Shown here in pieces: positions 8,853 through 15,775 of a DNA stretch of 64,000 nucleotides; position 1 is the first letter of the stretch, and every line of letters begins with the position of its first letter. The notes beneath the pieces are model-generated. The model worked only from the letters and a program-made list of their open reading frames with translations, was not told the DNA's origin and ran no database searches. The stretch is from JAXGOI01 sp040767605 (GTDB lineage: Bacteria > Bacillota > Dehalobacteriia > UBA4068). Position numbers and translations under genes: made by a program. Location of the stretch: positions 1,054,001 to 1,118,000 of the forward strand of contig JAXGOI010000001.1 in NCBI GenBank assembly GCA_040767605.1, written 5' to 3'.

Positions 8853-8861
8853 TTATCCACA
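8853..8861 (+). promoter_or_regulatory. DnaA box (perfect)
   Basis: TTATCCACA, exact match to the consensus, on the dnaN side of the unwinding region. Confidence 0.9.
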
Positions 8862-8942
8862 AAATAATTAAAATAATAAATCTGCCTATTTGTTAAAAAA
8901 TAAAAGAATTAAATTTTTAATAATAATAATAATAAATATATA

Positions 8943-8970
8943 TAGTAATAGTAGTAGGCTATGGGGATAA
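8943..8970 (-). promoter_or_regulatory. Basal origin unwinding element: DnaA box, spacer, DnaA-trios
   Basis: Read on the minus strand: a DnaA box TTATCCCCA (8970-8962, one mismatch), the spacer TAGC, then five triplets CTA CTA CTA TTA CTA (8957-8943), leading into a TATATATATTTATTATT-type AT-rich segment. This is the same order and orientation relative to dnaA and dnaN as the B. subtilis basal unwinding system, in which DnaA spreads from the box onto one strand through the trios. Confidence 0.87.
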
Positions 8971-9238
8971 AAGGGATAAGTCTTAAAAAGGTAGCTAAAA
9001 GACAATATTTGTTTTGTATAGTATGTAGATTAAATAAGAGTTTTCCCGAAGTTTTATAAAAGAAAAGTAAGCTTTTAAAAACTTTTTTAAAAATGGGTAT
9101 AAAAAAACAAGAAATTAAGATGTTATTAAGAAAAAATTGAGGAAAACTATTTGATTTTTTTAGCGTAAAATAAGAGTTTAACAAGAAAAAAAGGTTTATT
9201 CCCCAAGATAACCACAAAAATAAGGTAAATAAGCTAAT

Positions 9239-9247
9239 TTATCCACA
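9239..9247 (+). promoter_or_regulatory. DnaA box (perfect)
   Basis: TTATCCACA, exact consensus, on the dnaA side of the origin. A weaker match with two mismatches lies at about 9210-9218. Confidence 0.88.
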
Positions 9248-9389
9248 TAAATTTTAGAATATTTTTTTCTTCCGGTAAATATAATTATAGCATTTTTTCT
9301 GTTGCTGTCTATTAAAAATGTAATTTGGAAATATTTTAAGAACACTTTATAAAAAATATCCTTATTTTAAAAAACACCTATATTTTAAA

Positions 9390-9418
9390 AAATACCCTTC
9401 TTTAAGGGAAGGGTATTT
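9390..9418 (-). terminator. Intrinsic terminator after dnaA
   Basis: Perfect 11-bp stem (AAATACCCTTC and its complement), seven-base loop, and six T on the minus strand. It is 54 bases beyond the dnaA stop and separates dnaA transcription from the origin core. Confidence 0.88.
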
Positions 9419-9471
9419 AAAAACCGCATAAAAAGAAAAACTAAATAAAGTATATAATAGAAAAAAAGTTT

Positions 9472-10800
9472 TCAACGAATAGCCTTTTTTAGGGAGAATA
9501 TGGTATTTTCCAGCTCTTTATCGGAACTTAGAGAGCTGTTTATTTTATCGCAGGCATGAATTACCGTTGTGTGGTCCCGGTTGCCAAAATCGGTGCCGAT
9601 TTTAGCCAGGGGCATATCCAATAAATCCCGGCATAAAAACATGGCAATTTGGCGGGGATAGGCAATATAACGGTCTCTTTTTTTACTTTTTAAATCCCCG
9701 ACGGAAATTTGGAAATAATCCGCAACCTGCTTTTGAATAAATTCTATGGTTACGGGGGCTTTATTTTCCTCCGGGAGTATACCTTTTAAAGCATCTTTGG
9801 CATGGCTTACTTCAAGATTATTAATATTATTAAGGGTGGCATAATGAACAACTTTATTTAAAGCCCCTTCTAATTCCCGAATATTGGAAATAATTTTATC
9901 CGCAATAAAGAAAATTACATCATCCGGAACAAAAACATTATCCATATAGGCTTTTCTTTGAAGTATGGCGCAGCGGGTTTCAACATCCGGGGCCTGAATA
10001 TCGGTAATAAGGCCCCATTCAAAACGGCTGCGAAGCCTTTCTTCCAGCATTTCTATTTCTTTAGGTGGGCGGTCTGAGGAAATTACTATTTGCTTCCCCG
10101 CCTCATGAAGGGTATTAAAGGTATGGAAAAATTCCTCCTGGGTTCCCTCTTTACCGGTTAAAAATTGAATATCGTCAATTAAAAAAATATCGGCATTCCG
10201 GTAGCGGTTTTTAAAGGCATAAGCCTTACCGGTACGCACAAGGGAAATAAATTCATTGGTAAAACTCTCTGTAGAAACATATACAACCCTTAAGGCCGGG
10301 TTTTTATCAAGAACACTTTGGCCTATGGCATGCATTAAATGGGTTTTACCTAAGCCGGAGCCGCCGTAAATAAAAAGGGGATTATAGGTTTTAGAAGGCC
10401 TCTCGGCAACGGCCATGGCGGCGGCATGGGCAAAGCGATTACTATTACCCACTACAAAAGAATCGAAGGTATAGCGGCTATTAAAACGAAAAGAAAGATT
10501 ATTTTCCTGAAAAGCGGGGGGATATTTAGGGGGGGCCTGATAAATCAGGGTATCTCCGTCATCCTCGCTTGTAAGGAAGAAAACCTTAAGCTTTTCATTG
10601 GTTACCGTATGTAAGCATTTTTCCACAATCTGGCTGAAACTCTGCTCCATATAAGATTGGGCGTATTTATCCGGAACGGTTATCAGAACAGAATCCCCCT
10701 GGCGGGCTACTGCCTCAATGGCGGAAAACCATCGCTCAAAGCTGCTTTCTTTTATTTCCAGCTTTATCAGCTGTAAAACCCTTGTCCAAATCTTATCCAA
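9472..10800 (-). CDS. dnaA: Chromosomal replication initiator DnaA
   Basis: AAA+ protein that binds oriC and opens the duplex. 442 residues in the usual four domains: N-terminal domain I (IWTRVLQLIKLEIKESSFERWF), a short linker, the ATPase domain with Walker A YGGSGLGKTHLMHAIG and Walker B IFLIDDIQFLTGKE, and the DNA-binding HTH with the signature FGNRDHTTVIHACDKI. The TTG start at 10800 follows AGGAGAG. Its promoter (10960-10988) contains a DnaA box, so the gene probably represses or tunes itself. It is transcribed toward the origin core. Confidence 0.98.
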   Translation of the reverse strand: MDKIWTRVLQLIKLEIKESSFERWFSAIEAVARQGDSVLITVPDKYAQSYMEQSFSQIVEKCLHTVTNEKLKVFFLTSEDDGDTLIYQAPPKYPPAFQENNLSFRFNSRYTFDSFVVGNSNRFAHAAAMAVAERPSKTYNPLFIYGGSGLGKTHLMHAIGQSVLDKNPALRVVYVSTESFTNEFISLVRTGKAYAFKNRYRNADIFLIDDIQFLTGKEGTQEEFFHTFNTLHEAGKQIVISSDRPPKEIEMLEERLRSRFEWGLITDIQAPDVETRCAILQRKAYMDNVFVPDDVIFFIADKIISNIRELEGALNKVVHYATLNNINNLEVSHAKDALKGILPEENKAPVTIEFIQKQVADYFQISVGDLKSKKRDRYIAYPRQIAMFLCRDLLDMPLAKIGTDFGNRDHTTVIHACDKINSSLSSDKELENTIFSLKKAIR

Positions 10801-11120
10801 ATCTATCTCTCCTAACTAAGCGGCCCTCTAAAACAAAGCTGCAAAATTAAAATAAAAGTTAATGGAGGGGAAAAGAAAAAAAATAAGCCGCCCCCAAAAC
10901 AGGTTAAATTAAAAACAGCAAGAAATAATGGTTAATCCGGTCAAAAGGCTGCTTTCTAAATAATATCAAATTTTATCCACATTTTCAAGGAACAATAAGA
11001 AACAATAAAGTGCAAAAGAGTAAAAATTGCGAAAAATCAGGGGGGATTAATAAATTATTTTAAGCTATGGCGTAAAATAAAAGCCAAGGTTTTTAAGGCC
11101 CCGCACCTGCCTCTTTATTA
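10801..11120. other. oriC (rpmH-dnaA intergenic half)
   Basis: About 440 bp lie between the divergent dnaA and rpmH genes. The dnaA side holds the dnaA promoter and a perfect DnaA box at 10973-10981; the rpmH side holds the rpmH promoter. Together with the dnaA-dnaN gap this makes a bipartite origin of the Bacillus type. No credible coding frame was seen. Confidence 0.75.
10960..10988 (-). promoter_or_regulatory. dnaA promoter with embedded DnaA box
   Basis: On the minus strand: -35 TTGAAA (10988-10983), exactly 17 bases, -10 TATTAT (10965-10960). A perfect DnaA box (TGTGGATAA on this strand, 10981-10973) fills most of the spacer, so DnaA binding would block RNA polymerase. Confidence 0.85.
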
Positions 11121-11149
11121 TTGACAATTTTATATGAATAAGATATAAT
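11121..11149 (+). promoter_or_regulatory. rpmH promoter (sigma-A type)
   Basis: TTGACA, exactly 17 bases, TATAAT: a full consensus promoter 93 bases before the rpmH start. It probably drives rpmH-rnpA-yidD-yidC-jag. Confidence 0.93.
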
Positions 11150-11241
11150 TCACCTGTTAGGGCAAAAACCCTTATTTTGTTATCTCTTTCTGCCGGGGCA
11201 GCTAAACAGGCTTCGGCGGTTATAATAAAGGAGGAAAATTC

Positions 11242-11376
11242 ATGAAGCGCACCTATCAACCAAAAAGGCGTGTTCATAAGCGGGTACACGGCTTTTTAGC
11301 CCGGATGGCTGAAAAATCCGGCCGGAATGTAATTCGCCGCCGCCGCGCCAAGGGCAGAAAAAGATTAAGTGCATAA
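11242..11376 (+). CDS. rpmH: 50S ribosomal protein L34
   Basis: A 44-residue, very basic protein beginning MKRTYQPKRRVHKRVHGF and ending RRRRAKGRKRLSA, the complete L34 pattern. It is too short for most ORF callers. The ATG at 11242 is preceded by AAAGGAGG. The stop codon TAA is immediately followed by the ATG of rnpA, so the two are tightly coupled. The consensus promoter upstream fits a strongly expressed ribosomal gene. Confidence 0.97.
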   Translation: MKRTYQPKRRVHKRVHGFLARMAEKSGRNVIRRRRAKGRKRLSA

Positions 11377-11712
11377 ATGCTCCATTCTTCGCTGCGTTTA
11401 AAAGAAAATAAAGATTTTCGCCGGGTTTATAAAAAAGGCAGGTCCCTGGCTTACCCCTATTTTATTCTTTACCATTGCCGCCGGGGGGGAAAGGGCTTTC
11501 GGATAGGGTTTACTGTATCCAAAAAAGTCGGCAAGGCTGTTATCCGCAATAAATGCAAGCGGCGCTTCCGAGAGGCGGCCCGTTTTTTTAAAAATGATTT
11601 TATTGCCGGGCGGGATTATGTTTTTATTGTAAGGCAGAATGCGGCGGGGGCCTCTTTTGCAGAAATTGCGGCTCAAATGCAAAAGGCCCTGAAAAAGCTG
11701 GAAAAGGATTAA
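11377..11712 (+). CDS. rnpA: Ribonuclease P protein component
   Basis: Basic protein subunit that works with the catalytic RNase P RNA to mature tRNA 5' ends. 111 residues, beginning MLHSSLRLKENKDFRRVYKKG with the RNR-type motif VGKAVIRNKCKRRFREAAR that marks the family. Its ATG directly follows the rpmH stop without a gap, a configuration seen widely in Firmicutes. The RNA subunit gene is not in this window. Confidence 0.95.
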   Translation: MLHSSLRLKENKDFRRVYKKGRSLAYPYFILYHCRRGGKGFRIGFTVSKKVGKAVIRNKCKRRFREAARFFKNDFIAGRDYVFIVRQNAAGASFAEIAAQMQKALKKLEKD

Positions 11713-11779
11713 AATTTATTACCCTGAATAAGCTGATAAAAAGGCTGGTAAAGAGCTGATTAATCGAAGGGAAAAATCT

Positions 11780-12061
11780 ATGCTTCGGCAAAGAGCGGGA
11801 AAAGAAAATAAAGCGAATCTATTGGCACCTTTTAAGATATTTTCTGAAATATTTAAAAGAGTGCTTTTGGCGCTGATATTTTTTTATCAAAAAGTGCTGT
11901 CTCCCCTTACCGGGCCTCATTGCCGGTTTACTCCTTCCTGCTCTCAATACACTAAAGAGGCAATTAGCCGTTACGGCCCCTTTAAAGGCTCTTTTTTAGG
12001 GGCTAAAAGGATTTGCCGTTGCCATCCCTTTAACCCGGGCGGTTATGACCCTGTGCCTTAA
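11780..12061 (+). CDS. yidD: Membrane protein insertion efficiency factor YidD
   Basis: Small membrane-associated protein that assists YidC insertion. 93 residues with a hydrophobic N-terminal helix (VLLALIFFYQKVLSPL) and the family signature CRFTPSCSQYTKEAISRYGPFKGSFLGAKRICRCHPFNPGGYDPVP (given here only as the run C-R-F-T-P-S-C-S-Q-Y, then G, R-I-C-R-C-H-P and GGYDPVP). It starts at ATG 11780 and lies between rnpA and yidC, its standard place. The N terminus is about 20 residues longer than usual. Confidence 0.95.
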   Translation: MLRQRAGKENKANLLAPFKIFSEIFKRVLLALIFFYQKVLSPLTGPHCRFTPSCSQYTKEAISRYGPFKGSFLGAKRICRCHPFNPGGYDPVP

Positions 12062-12109
12062 GGCGCTTTTTTGCTTTTGCCGCCGTTTAATACCAGCCTA
12101 AATTATACA

Positions 12110-12134
12110 TTGCGCCTTCCCATGGGAAGCGCAA
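12110..12134. repeat. Palindrome just upstream of yidC
   Basis: TTGCGC, an extra C, then TTCCCATGGGAA and GCGCAA: a near-perfect 24-base dyad (one bulged base) that ends five bases before the yidC ribosome site. It has no T tract, so it looks more like an operator or translational hairpin than a terminator. Confidence 0.6.
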
Positions 12135-12153
12135 ATGATAAGGAGTGGAGAAA

Positions 12154-13191
12154 TTGCACGAAATTTTCTTGCTTGCAAACAAAGCGGCGGAGTTTTCCAT
12201 TTGGGCCGGGCTAAAGGATTTTATGGCCATGGTTTTGGAAAAGCTGTTTTCCTTTACAATGGCAATTAATATTCCCAGTTATGCCTTGGCTATTCTGCTT
12301 TTTACCATTATTATTAAGGTTTTGCTTTACCCCCTTACAGTTAAGCAAATGCGCTCTACCCGTAATATGCAGCGTATTCAGCCATTAATAAAAGAAGTTG
12401 AAAAAAAGCATAAAGGCAACCCCAGGCAGCATCAGGAAGAGCTTTCCAAGCTTTATAAAGAATACAATGTCAGCCCTTTAGGGGGCTGCCTGCCCTTATT
12501 AATTCAAATGCCTATAATGATAGCCCTTTACCGTGTGCTTATGACTTTTGAGCCGCTGCACACGGAGTATTATAGCTTTTTATGGCTAAAAAACCTTTCT
12601 TTACCCGACCCCACCGGTATTGTTTTACCCCTTATTGTAGCGGGCTCTACATTTTTACAGCAATATTTGGCCGTTACAAATAAAAACGATACCACTCAAA
12701 AAATGATGCTTTATGCCATGCCGATTATGTTCGGCTACTTTGCCCGCAATTTTGCGGCAGGGCTTGCGATTTACTGGATTTCTTATAGTATAGTCGGGGC
12801 TATTCAGCAGATATTTATTAACCGCGGCGCTAAGAAGGAAACCGCTGCTTTTGAAGCAAAACTGGAGGAAGAACGCCTGGCGAGGCTTGAGAAAAAGAAT
12901 AAGGGCAAAGGGAAAGCCAAAAAAGAGCCCTCCCGGGAAATAAAGCCCCCTAAAACAGATGAAGATGAACAAGATTATGATTATGAAGATATTAAGCCCT
13001 ATGACCGCAACCCTAAAAAGAAGAAAAAAGCAAAACCTGCCGAAGAAGAGAATTTAAAAGAGAGCGCTGAAGAAGCGGTAAATAAAGAAGAAGATATAAT
13101 AGAAGAAGATATAATAGAAGAAGATATAATAGGAGAAGGCTCTCCGCTCTCTGAGTTAACCCCGCCCTCCCCTGATGATGCTCAGGAATAA
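12154..13191 (+). CDS. yidC: Membrane protein insertase YidC/SpoIIIJ
   Basis: Inserts and folds membrane proteins; in spore formers the SpoIIIJ version also supports forespore sigma-G activity. Family segments: LLFTIIIKVLLYPLTVKQMRS, QPLIKEVEKKHKGNPRQHQEEL, SPLGGCLPLLIQMPIMIALY and FLQQYLAV. No lipobox is present. The GTG at 12145 overlaps AGGAG, so I use the TTG at 12154 with proper spacing. After the last helix the protein has a charged tail of roughly 110 residues, rich in Lys/Glu, with EEDII repeated three times (about 13089-13135). The positive tail probably contacts ribosomes. Confidence 0.95.
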   Translation: MHEIFLLANKAAEFSIWAGLKDFMAMVLEKLFSFTMAINIPSYALAILLFTIIIKVLLYPLTVKQMRSTRNMQRIQPLIKEVEKKHKGNPRQHQEELSKLYKEYNVSPLGGCLPLLIQMPIMIALYRVLMTFEPLHTEYYSFLWLKNLSLPDPTGIVLPLIVAGSTFLQQYLAVTNKNDTTQKMMLYAMPIMFGYFARNFAAGLAIYWISYSIVGAIQQIFINRGAKKETAAFEAKLEEERLARLEKKNKGKGKAKKEPSREIKPPKTDEDEQDYDYEDIKPYDRNPKKKKKAKPAEEENLKESAEEAVNKEEDIIEEDIIEEDIIGEGSPLSELTPPSPDDAQE

Positions 13192-13243
13192 AAGGCAGAA
13201 AGAATAAGCTTTGCCTGAGGCGGCATGAAGGAGGTTTTTATAA

Positions 13244-14107
13244 ATGAAGCGAATTTATGAAGCCACGGGTAAAACCGTGGATGAGGCCATAGATTTAGCC
13301 TGCGCCCAAGCCGGGGTAGGCTTGGATGAAGCGGAAATAGAGGTTTTAGAATTCGGCAGCAAGGGGTTTTTCGGCATCGGAGGCAAGGATGCCAAGGTGC
13401 GTTTTACGGTTTGCAGCCGTGAGGATAAGGCAGACAGGGCAAAAACCCTTAAAAACGAAGTAAAAGCCAATGCAGTAAACACGGAAAAAAGAGAAAGCGC
13501 CGAGAAAACAAAGGCTAAGGGGGATTCTTTTGGCGCCAAAAACTCAAAAGAGTTTAAACCTGCAAAAAAAAGAGAGAGCGCCGAAGCCCCTTCTTCTCCC
13601 AGAACGCAAAATCCTGTAATTGAATATGATGAGGAAACCATTACAAAAACCAGAATACGGGTTATGTCTTTTTTAGAGCCGGTTTTTTCTGCCCTTCAGG
13701 TTAAGCCGGAAAGTGATATAAGCTATAAAGAAGGAGTGCTTTTATTTTCTTTTAACGGCCAGGGCCTTGGGTCTTTAATCGGCCGCCGGGGGGAAACTTT
13801 AAACGCCATTCAATATTTAACAAATTTAGCTGTTAACCGCCAGGCAGAGGAGCATGTTCGGATAGTTTTAGATGTTGAGGGTTACCGCCACGGAAGAGAG
13901 GAAACCCTTATTCATCTGGCCCGTAAAATGGCGGAAAAGGCTGTTCGTACCGGGCGGCGGGTAGAGCTTGAGCCTATGAATCCCAATGAGCGAAGAGTTG
14001 TTCATCTGGCCTTGCAGGAAGATAACCGGGTAGAAACCCTGAGCAAGGGGGAGGAGCCCTACCGCCGGGTTGTTATCAGCAGCAGGAGAAATTCCCGCAA
14101 TCGTTAA
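13244..14107 (+). CDS. jag: RNA-binding protein Jag/KhpB
   Basis: 287 residues in three parts: an N-terminal Jag-N domain (YEATGKTVDEAIDLACAQAG ... FGSKGFFGIGGKDAKV, residues 1-53), a Lys/Glu-rich linker (about 60-125), and C-terminal KH plus R3H domains. The KH loop is IGRRGETLNAIQYL (GXXG type) and the R3H core is NERRVVHLALQ. KhpB proteins bind many RNAs and affect cell-wall growth and sporulation. The ATG at 13244 follows GGAGG. It is the last gene of the rpmH operon, closed by a terminator at 14115. Confidence 0.94.
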   Translation: MKRIYEATGKTVDEAIDLACAQAGVGLDEAEIEVLEFGSKGFFGIGGKDAKVRFTVCSREDKADRAKTLKNEVKANAVNTEKRESAEKTKAKGDSFGAKNSKEFKPAKKRESAEAPSSPRTQNPVIEYDEETITKTRIRVMSFLEPVFSALQVKPESDISYKEGVLLFSFNGQGLGSLIGRRGETLNAIQYLTNLAVNRQAEEHVRIVLDVEGYRHGREETLIHLARKMAEKAVRTGRRVELEPMNPNERRVVHLALQEDNRVETLSKGEEPYRRVVISSRRNSRNR

Positions 14108-14114
14108 GAATATA

Positions 14115-14140
14115 AAACCCGGCTTGCCGGGTTTTTCTTT
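14115..14140 (+). terminator. Intrinsic terminator after jag
   Basis: AAACCCGGC, two-base loop, GCCGGGTTT, then TTCTTTT. It ends the rpmH-to-jag transcript. Confidence 0.9.
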
Positions 14141-14260
14141 TAAGGGTATTCTTTTAGGCGGTAAAAATTCTCCAAGGTTTTTCTAAGATTAATACCCGGG
14201 TATAATAAGTATTGCCTGGGGTAATTTATTTAACCCCTTTAGGGAGGAGGATGAGCCAGG

Positions 14261-15712
14261 ATGCAAAACCCCATTGCAGATACAATTGCCGGCCGGGCTA
14301 CCCCGGCCGGAGCCGGCGGCATCGGCATAATCAGAATCAGCGGCAGCGGGGCTTTAGATGTTTTAAATGCCGTTTTTAAACCCCGGGGTAAAAATATTCA
14401 AGCCTCTGAAAATGCCGAAGGCTTAAAAAACCCTCCCCGGGATATTTTAAATAAAGCCCATGGGGCAAAAGAGTTTTACCCTCCCAGGAAGCTGGTTTTA
14501 GGCCGGGTTTGCCAAAAAGACGGCTCTGTAATTGACGAGGCTTTGGCGGTGTTTTTCCCCGCTCCAAACTCTTATACCGGGGAAGATATGGCGGAGCTCC
14601 AATGCCATGGGGGGGCCTTGGTTTTAAAAAAAGTTTTAGGCGAAGTTTTAGCCGCCGGGGCTCGTTTAGCCCAGCCGGGGGAATTTACCTTGCGGGCCTT
14701 TTTAAACGGCAAGCTTGATTTAACCCGGGCCGAGGCGGTTATGGATATTGTTTCGGCTAAAACTCAAACAGCCCTTGATATGGCCGAAGACCAGCTGCAA
14801 GGGTCTTTATACTCGGCCCTTCAGCCCATAGAGGATGAAATTTTAAATCTTCTTTCCCGCTTGGCGGCGGCGGCGGATTTCCCCGAAGAAGTGGACAGCC
14901 TTACAGAAGAGGAATTGCTGCCCCTTTTAAAAGAGCTTAAAGAAAAAATTGAAAAGCTTTTAAGCGGCGCCGATGCGGGGCGAATTTACCGGGAGGGTCT
15001 TTCCGTTGTGCTTTTAGGGCCGGCAAATGCCGGAAAATCCAGCCTGCTTAATGCTCTTCTTAAAGAGGAGCGGGCCATTGTTACGGCCTCCGCCGGTACT
15101 ACCAGGGATGTAATAGAGGAGTATTTAAACTTAGACGGCCTGGCAATACTCTTAAGTGATACCGCCGGGCTGAGAAAAGCGGAAGATGAGGCGGAATCTA
15201 TCGGAATCAGTAAAAGTAAAGCTAAGGCTAAAACGGCTCAATTGCTCCTTCTGGTTATTGATGCCTCCTCCCAGCCGGATGAAGAAATCATCAGTTTATT
15301 GCGGGAATACGCCAATTATAAACTTATGCTTATTTTAAACAAAACGGATTTGGCGAGCCCCGCCCCCTGGGAGGCGGCCTTAAAAGAGCTTGCCCCCAAA
15401 ATCCCCGCAGTTGCAATTTCCGCTAAAACCGGGGAAGGCCTCCCCCATTTAAAGCAGGCAATTTTAGATTATGTTTTACAGGGGGAGGCCCATATACCCT
15501 CTTTAATTAATAATCTTCGTCATCAGGAGGCTTTACTTTTAGCGGAGCGCCACTTAAGCCAGGCAATTGAAACTTTGGAAAATGGCCTGACTTTGGATTT
15601 AGCCACCATAGATATTGATTTGGCCTGGCAGGCCCTGGGGGAAATTACCGGCAAAACCGCCGGCGAAGATGTTATAAACCGGATATTTGAAAACTTTTGC
15701 TTAGGCAAATAA
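14261..15712 (+). CDS. mnmE: tRNA modification GTPase MnmE
   Basis: With MnmG it builds the carboxymethylaminomethyl group on U34 of certain tRNAs. 483 residues: an N-terminal folate-binding domain starting TIAGRATPAGAGGIGIIRIS, a helical domain, an inserted G domain with GPANAGKSSLLNAL, GTTRD, DTAGLR, NKTD and SAKTG, and the C-terminal FCLGK with the conserved cysteine. It is about 20 residues longer than average because of an insertion near residues 40-70. The ATG at 14261 lies behind GGAGGAGG. A TATAAT at about 14200 may belong to its promoter, but the -35 is weak. Confidence 0.96.
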   Translation: MQNPIADTIAGRATPAGAGGIGIIRISGSGALDVLNAVFKPRGKNIQASENAEGLKNPPRDILNKAHGAKEFYPPRKLVLGRVCQKDGSVIDEALAVFFPAPNSYTGEDMAELQCHGGALVLKKVLGEVLAAGARLAQPGEFTLRAFLNGKLDLTRAEAVMDIVSAKTQTALDMAEDQLQGSLYSALQPIEDEILNLLSRLAAAADFPEEVDSLTEEELLPLLKELKEKIEKLLSGADAGRIYREGLSVVLLGPANAGKSSLLNALLKEERAIVTASAGTTRDVIEEYLNLDGLAILLSDTAGLRKAEDEAESIGISKSKAKAKTAQLLLLVIDASSQPDEEIISLLREYANYKLMLILNKTDLASPAPWEAALKELAPKIPAVAISAKTGEGLPHLKQAILDYVLQGEAHIPSLINNLRHQEALLLAERHLSQAIETLENGLTLDLATIDIDLAWQALGEITGKTAGEDVINRIFENFCLGK

Positions 15713-15749
15713 AGCCGGGTATATAAAATACAGATATATATTGTTAAAA

Positions 15750-15765
15750 TGTTTCATGTGAAACA
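15750..15765. promoter_or_regulatory. parS site 1
   Basis: TGTTTCATGTGAAACA, one base away from the canonical TGTTTCACGTGAAACA. It lies between mnmE and the true mnmG start. ParB should load here. Confidence 0.93.
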
Positions 15766-15775
15766 AGGGAGAAAT

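Larger units (their letters stand above)
8791..9471. other. oriC (dnaA-dnaN intergenic half)
   Basis: A 680-bp, very AT-rich non-coding stretch between dnaN and dnaA. It contains two perfect DnaA boxes (TTATCCACA at 8853-8861 and 9239-9247), one near-consensus box at 8962-8970, a DnaA-trio tract beside it, and a run of TAAT/TATA repeats (about 8910-8942) suited to unwinding. A 102-codon minus-strand frame here has no ribosome site and only low-complexity content, so I do not call it a gene. Confidence 0.92.

Noticed and set aside
8909..9217. 102-codon minus-strand frame in the dnaA-dnaN gap
   Set aside because: Low-complexity, Leu/Phe/Tyr-rich product caused by AT composition, no ribosome site, and it overlaps the origin elements.
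15749..15775. MnmG start at the parS ATG (MFHVKQ)
   Set aside because: The codons are a parS site; a better ATG with AAGGGAG follows at 15776.
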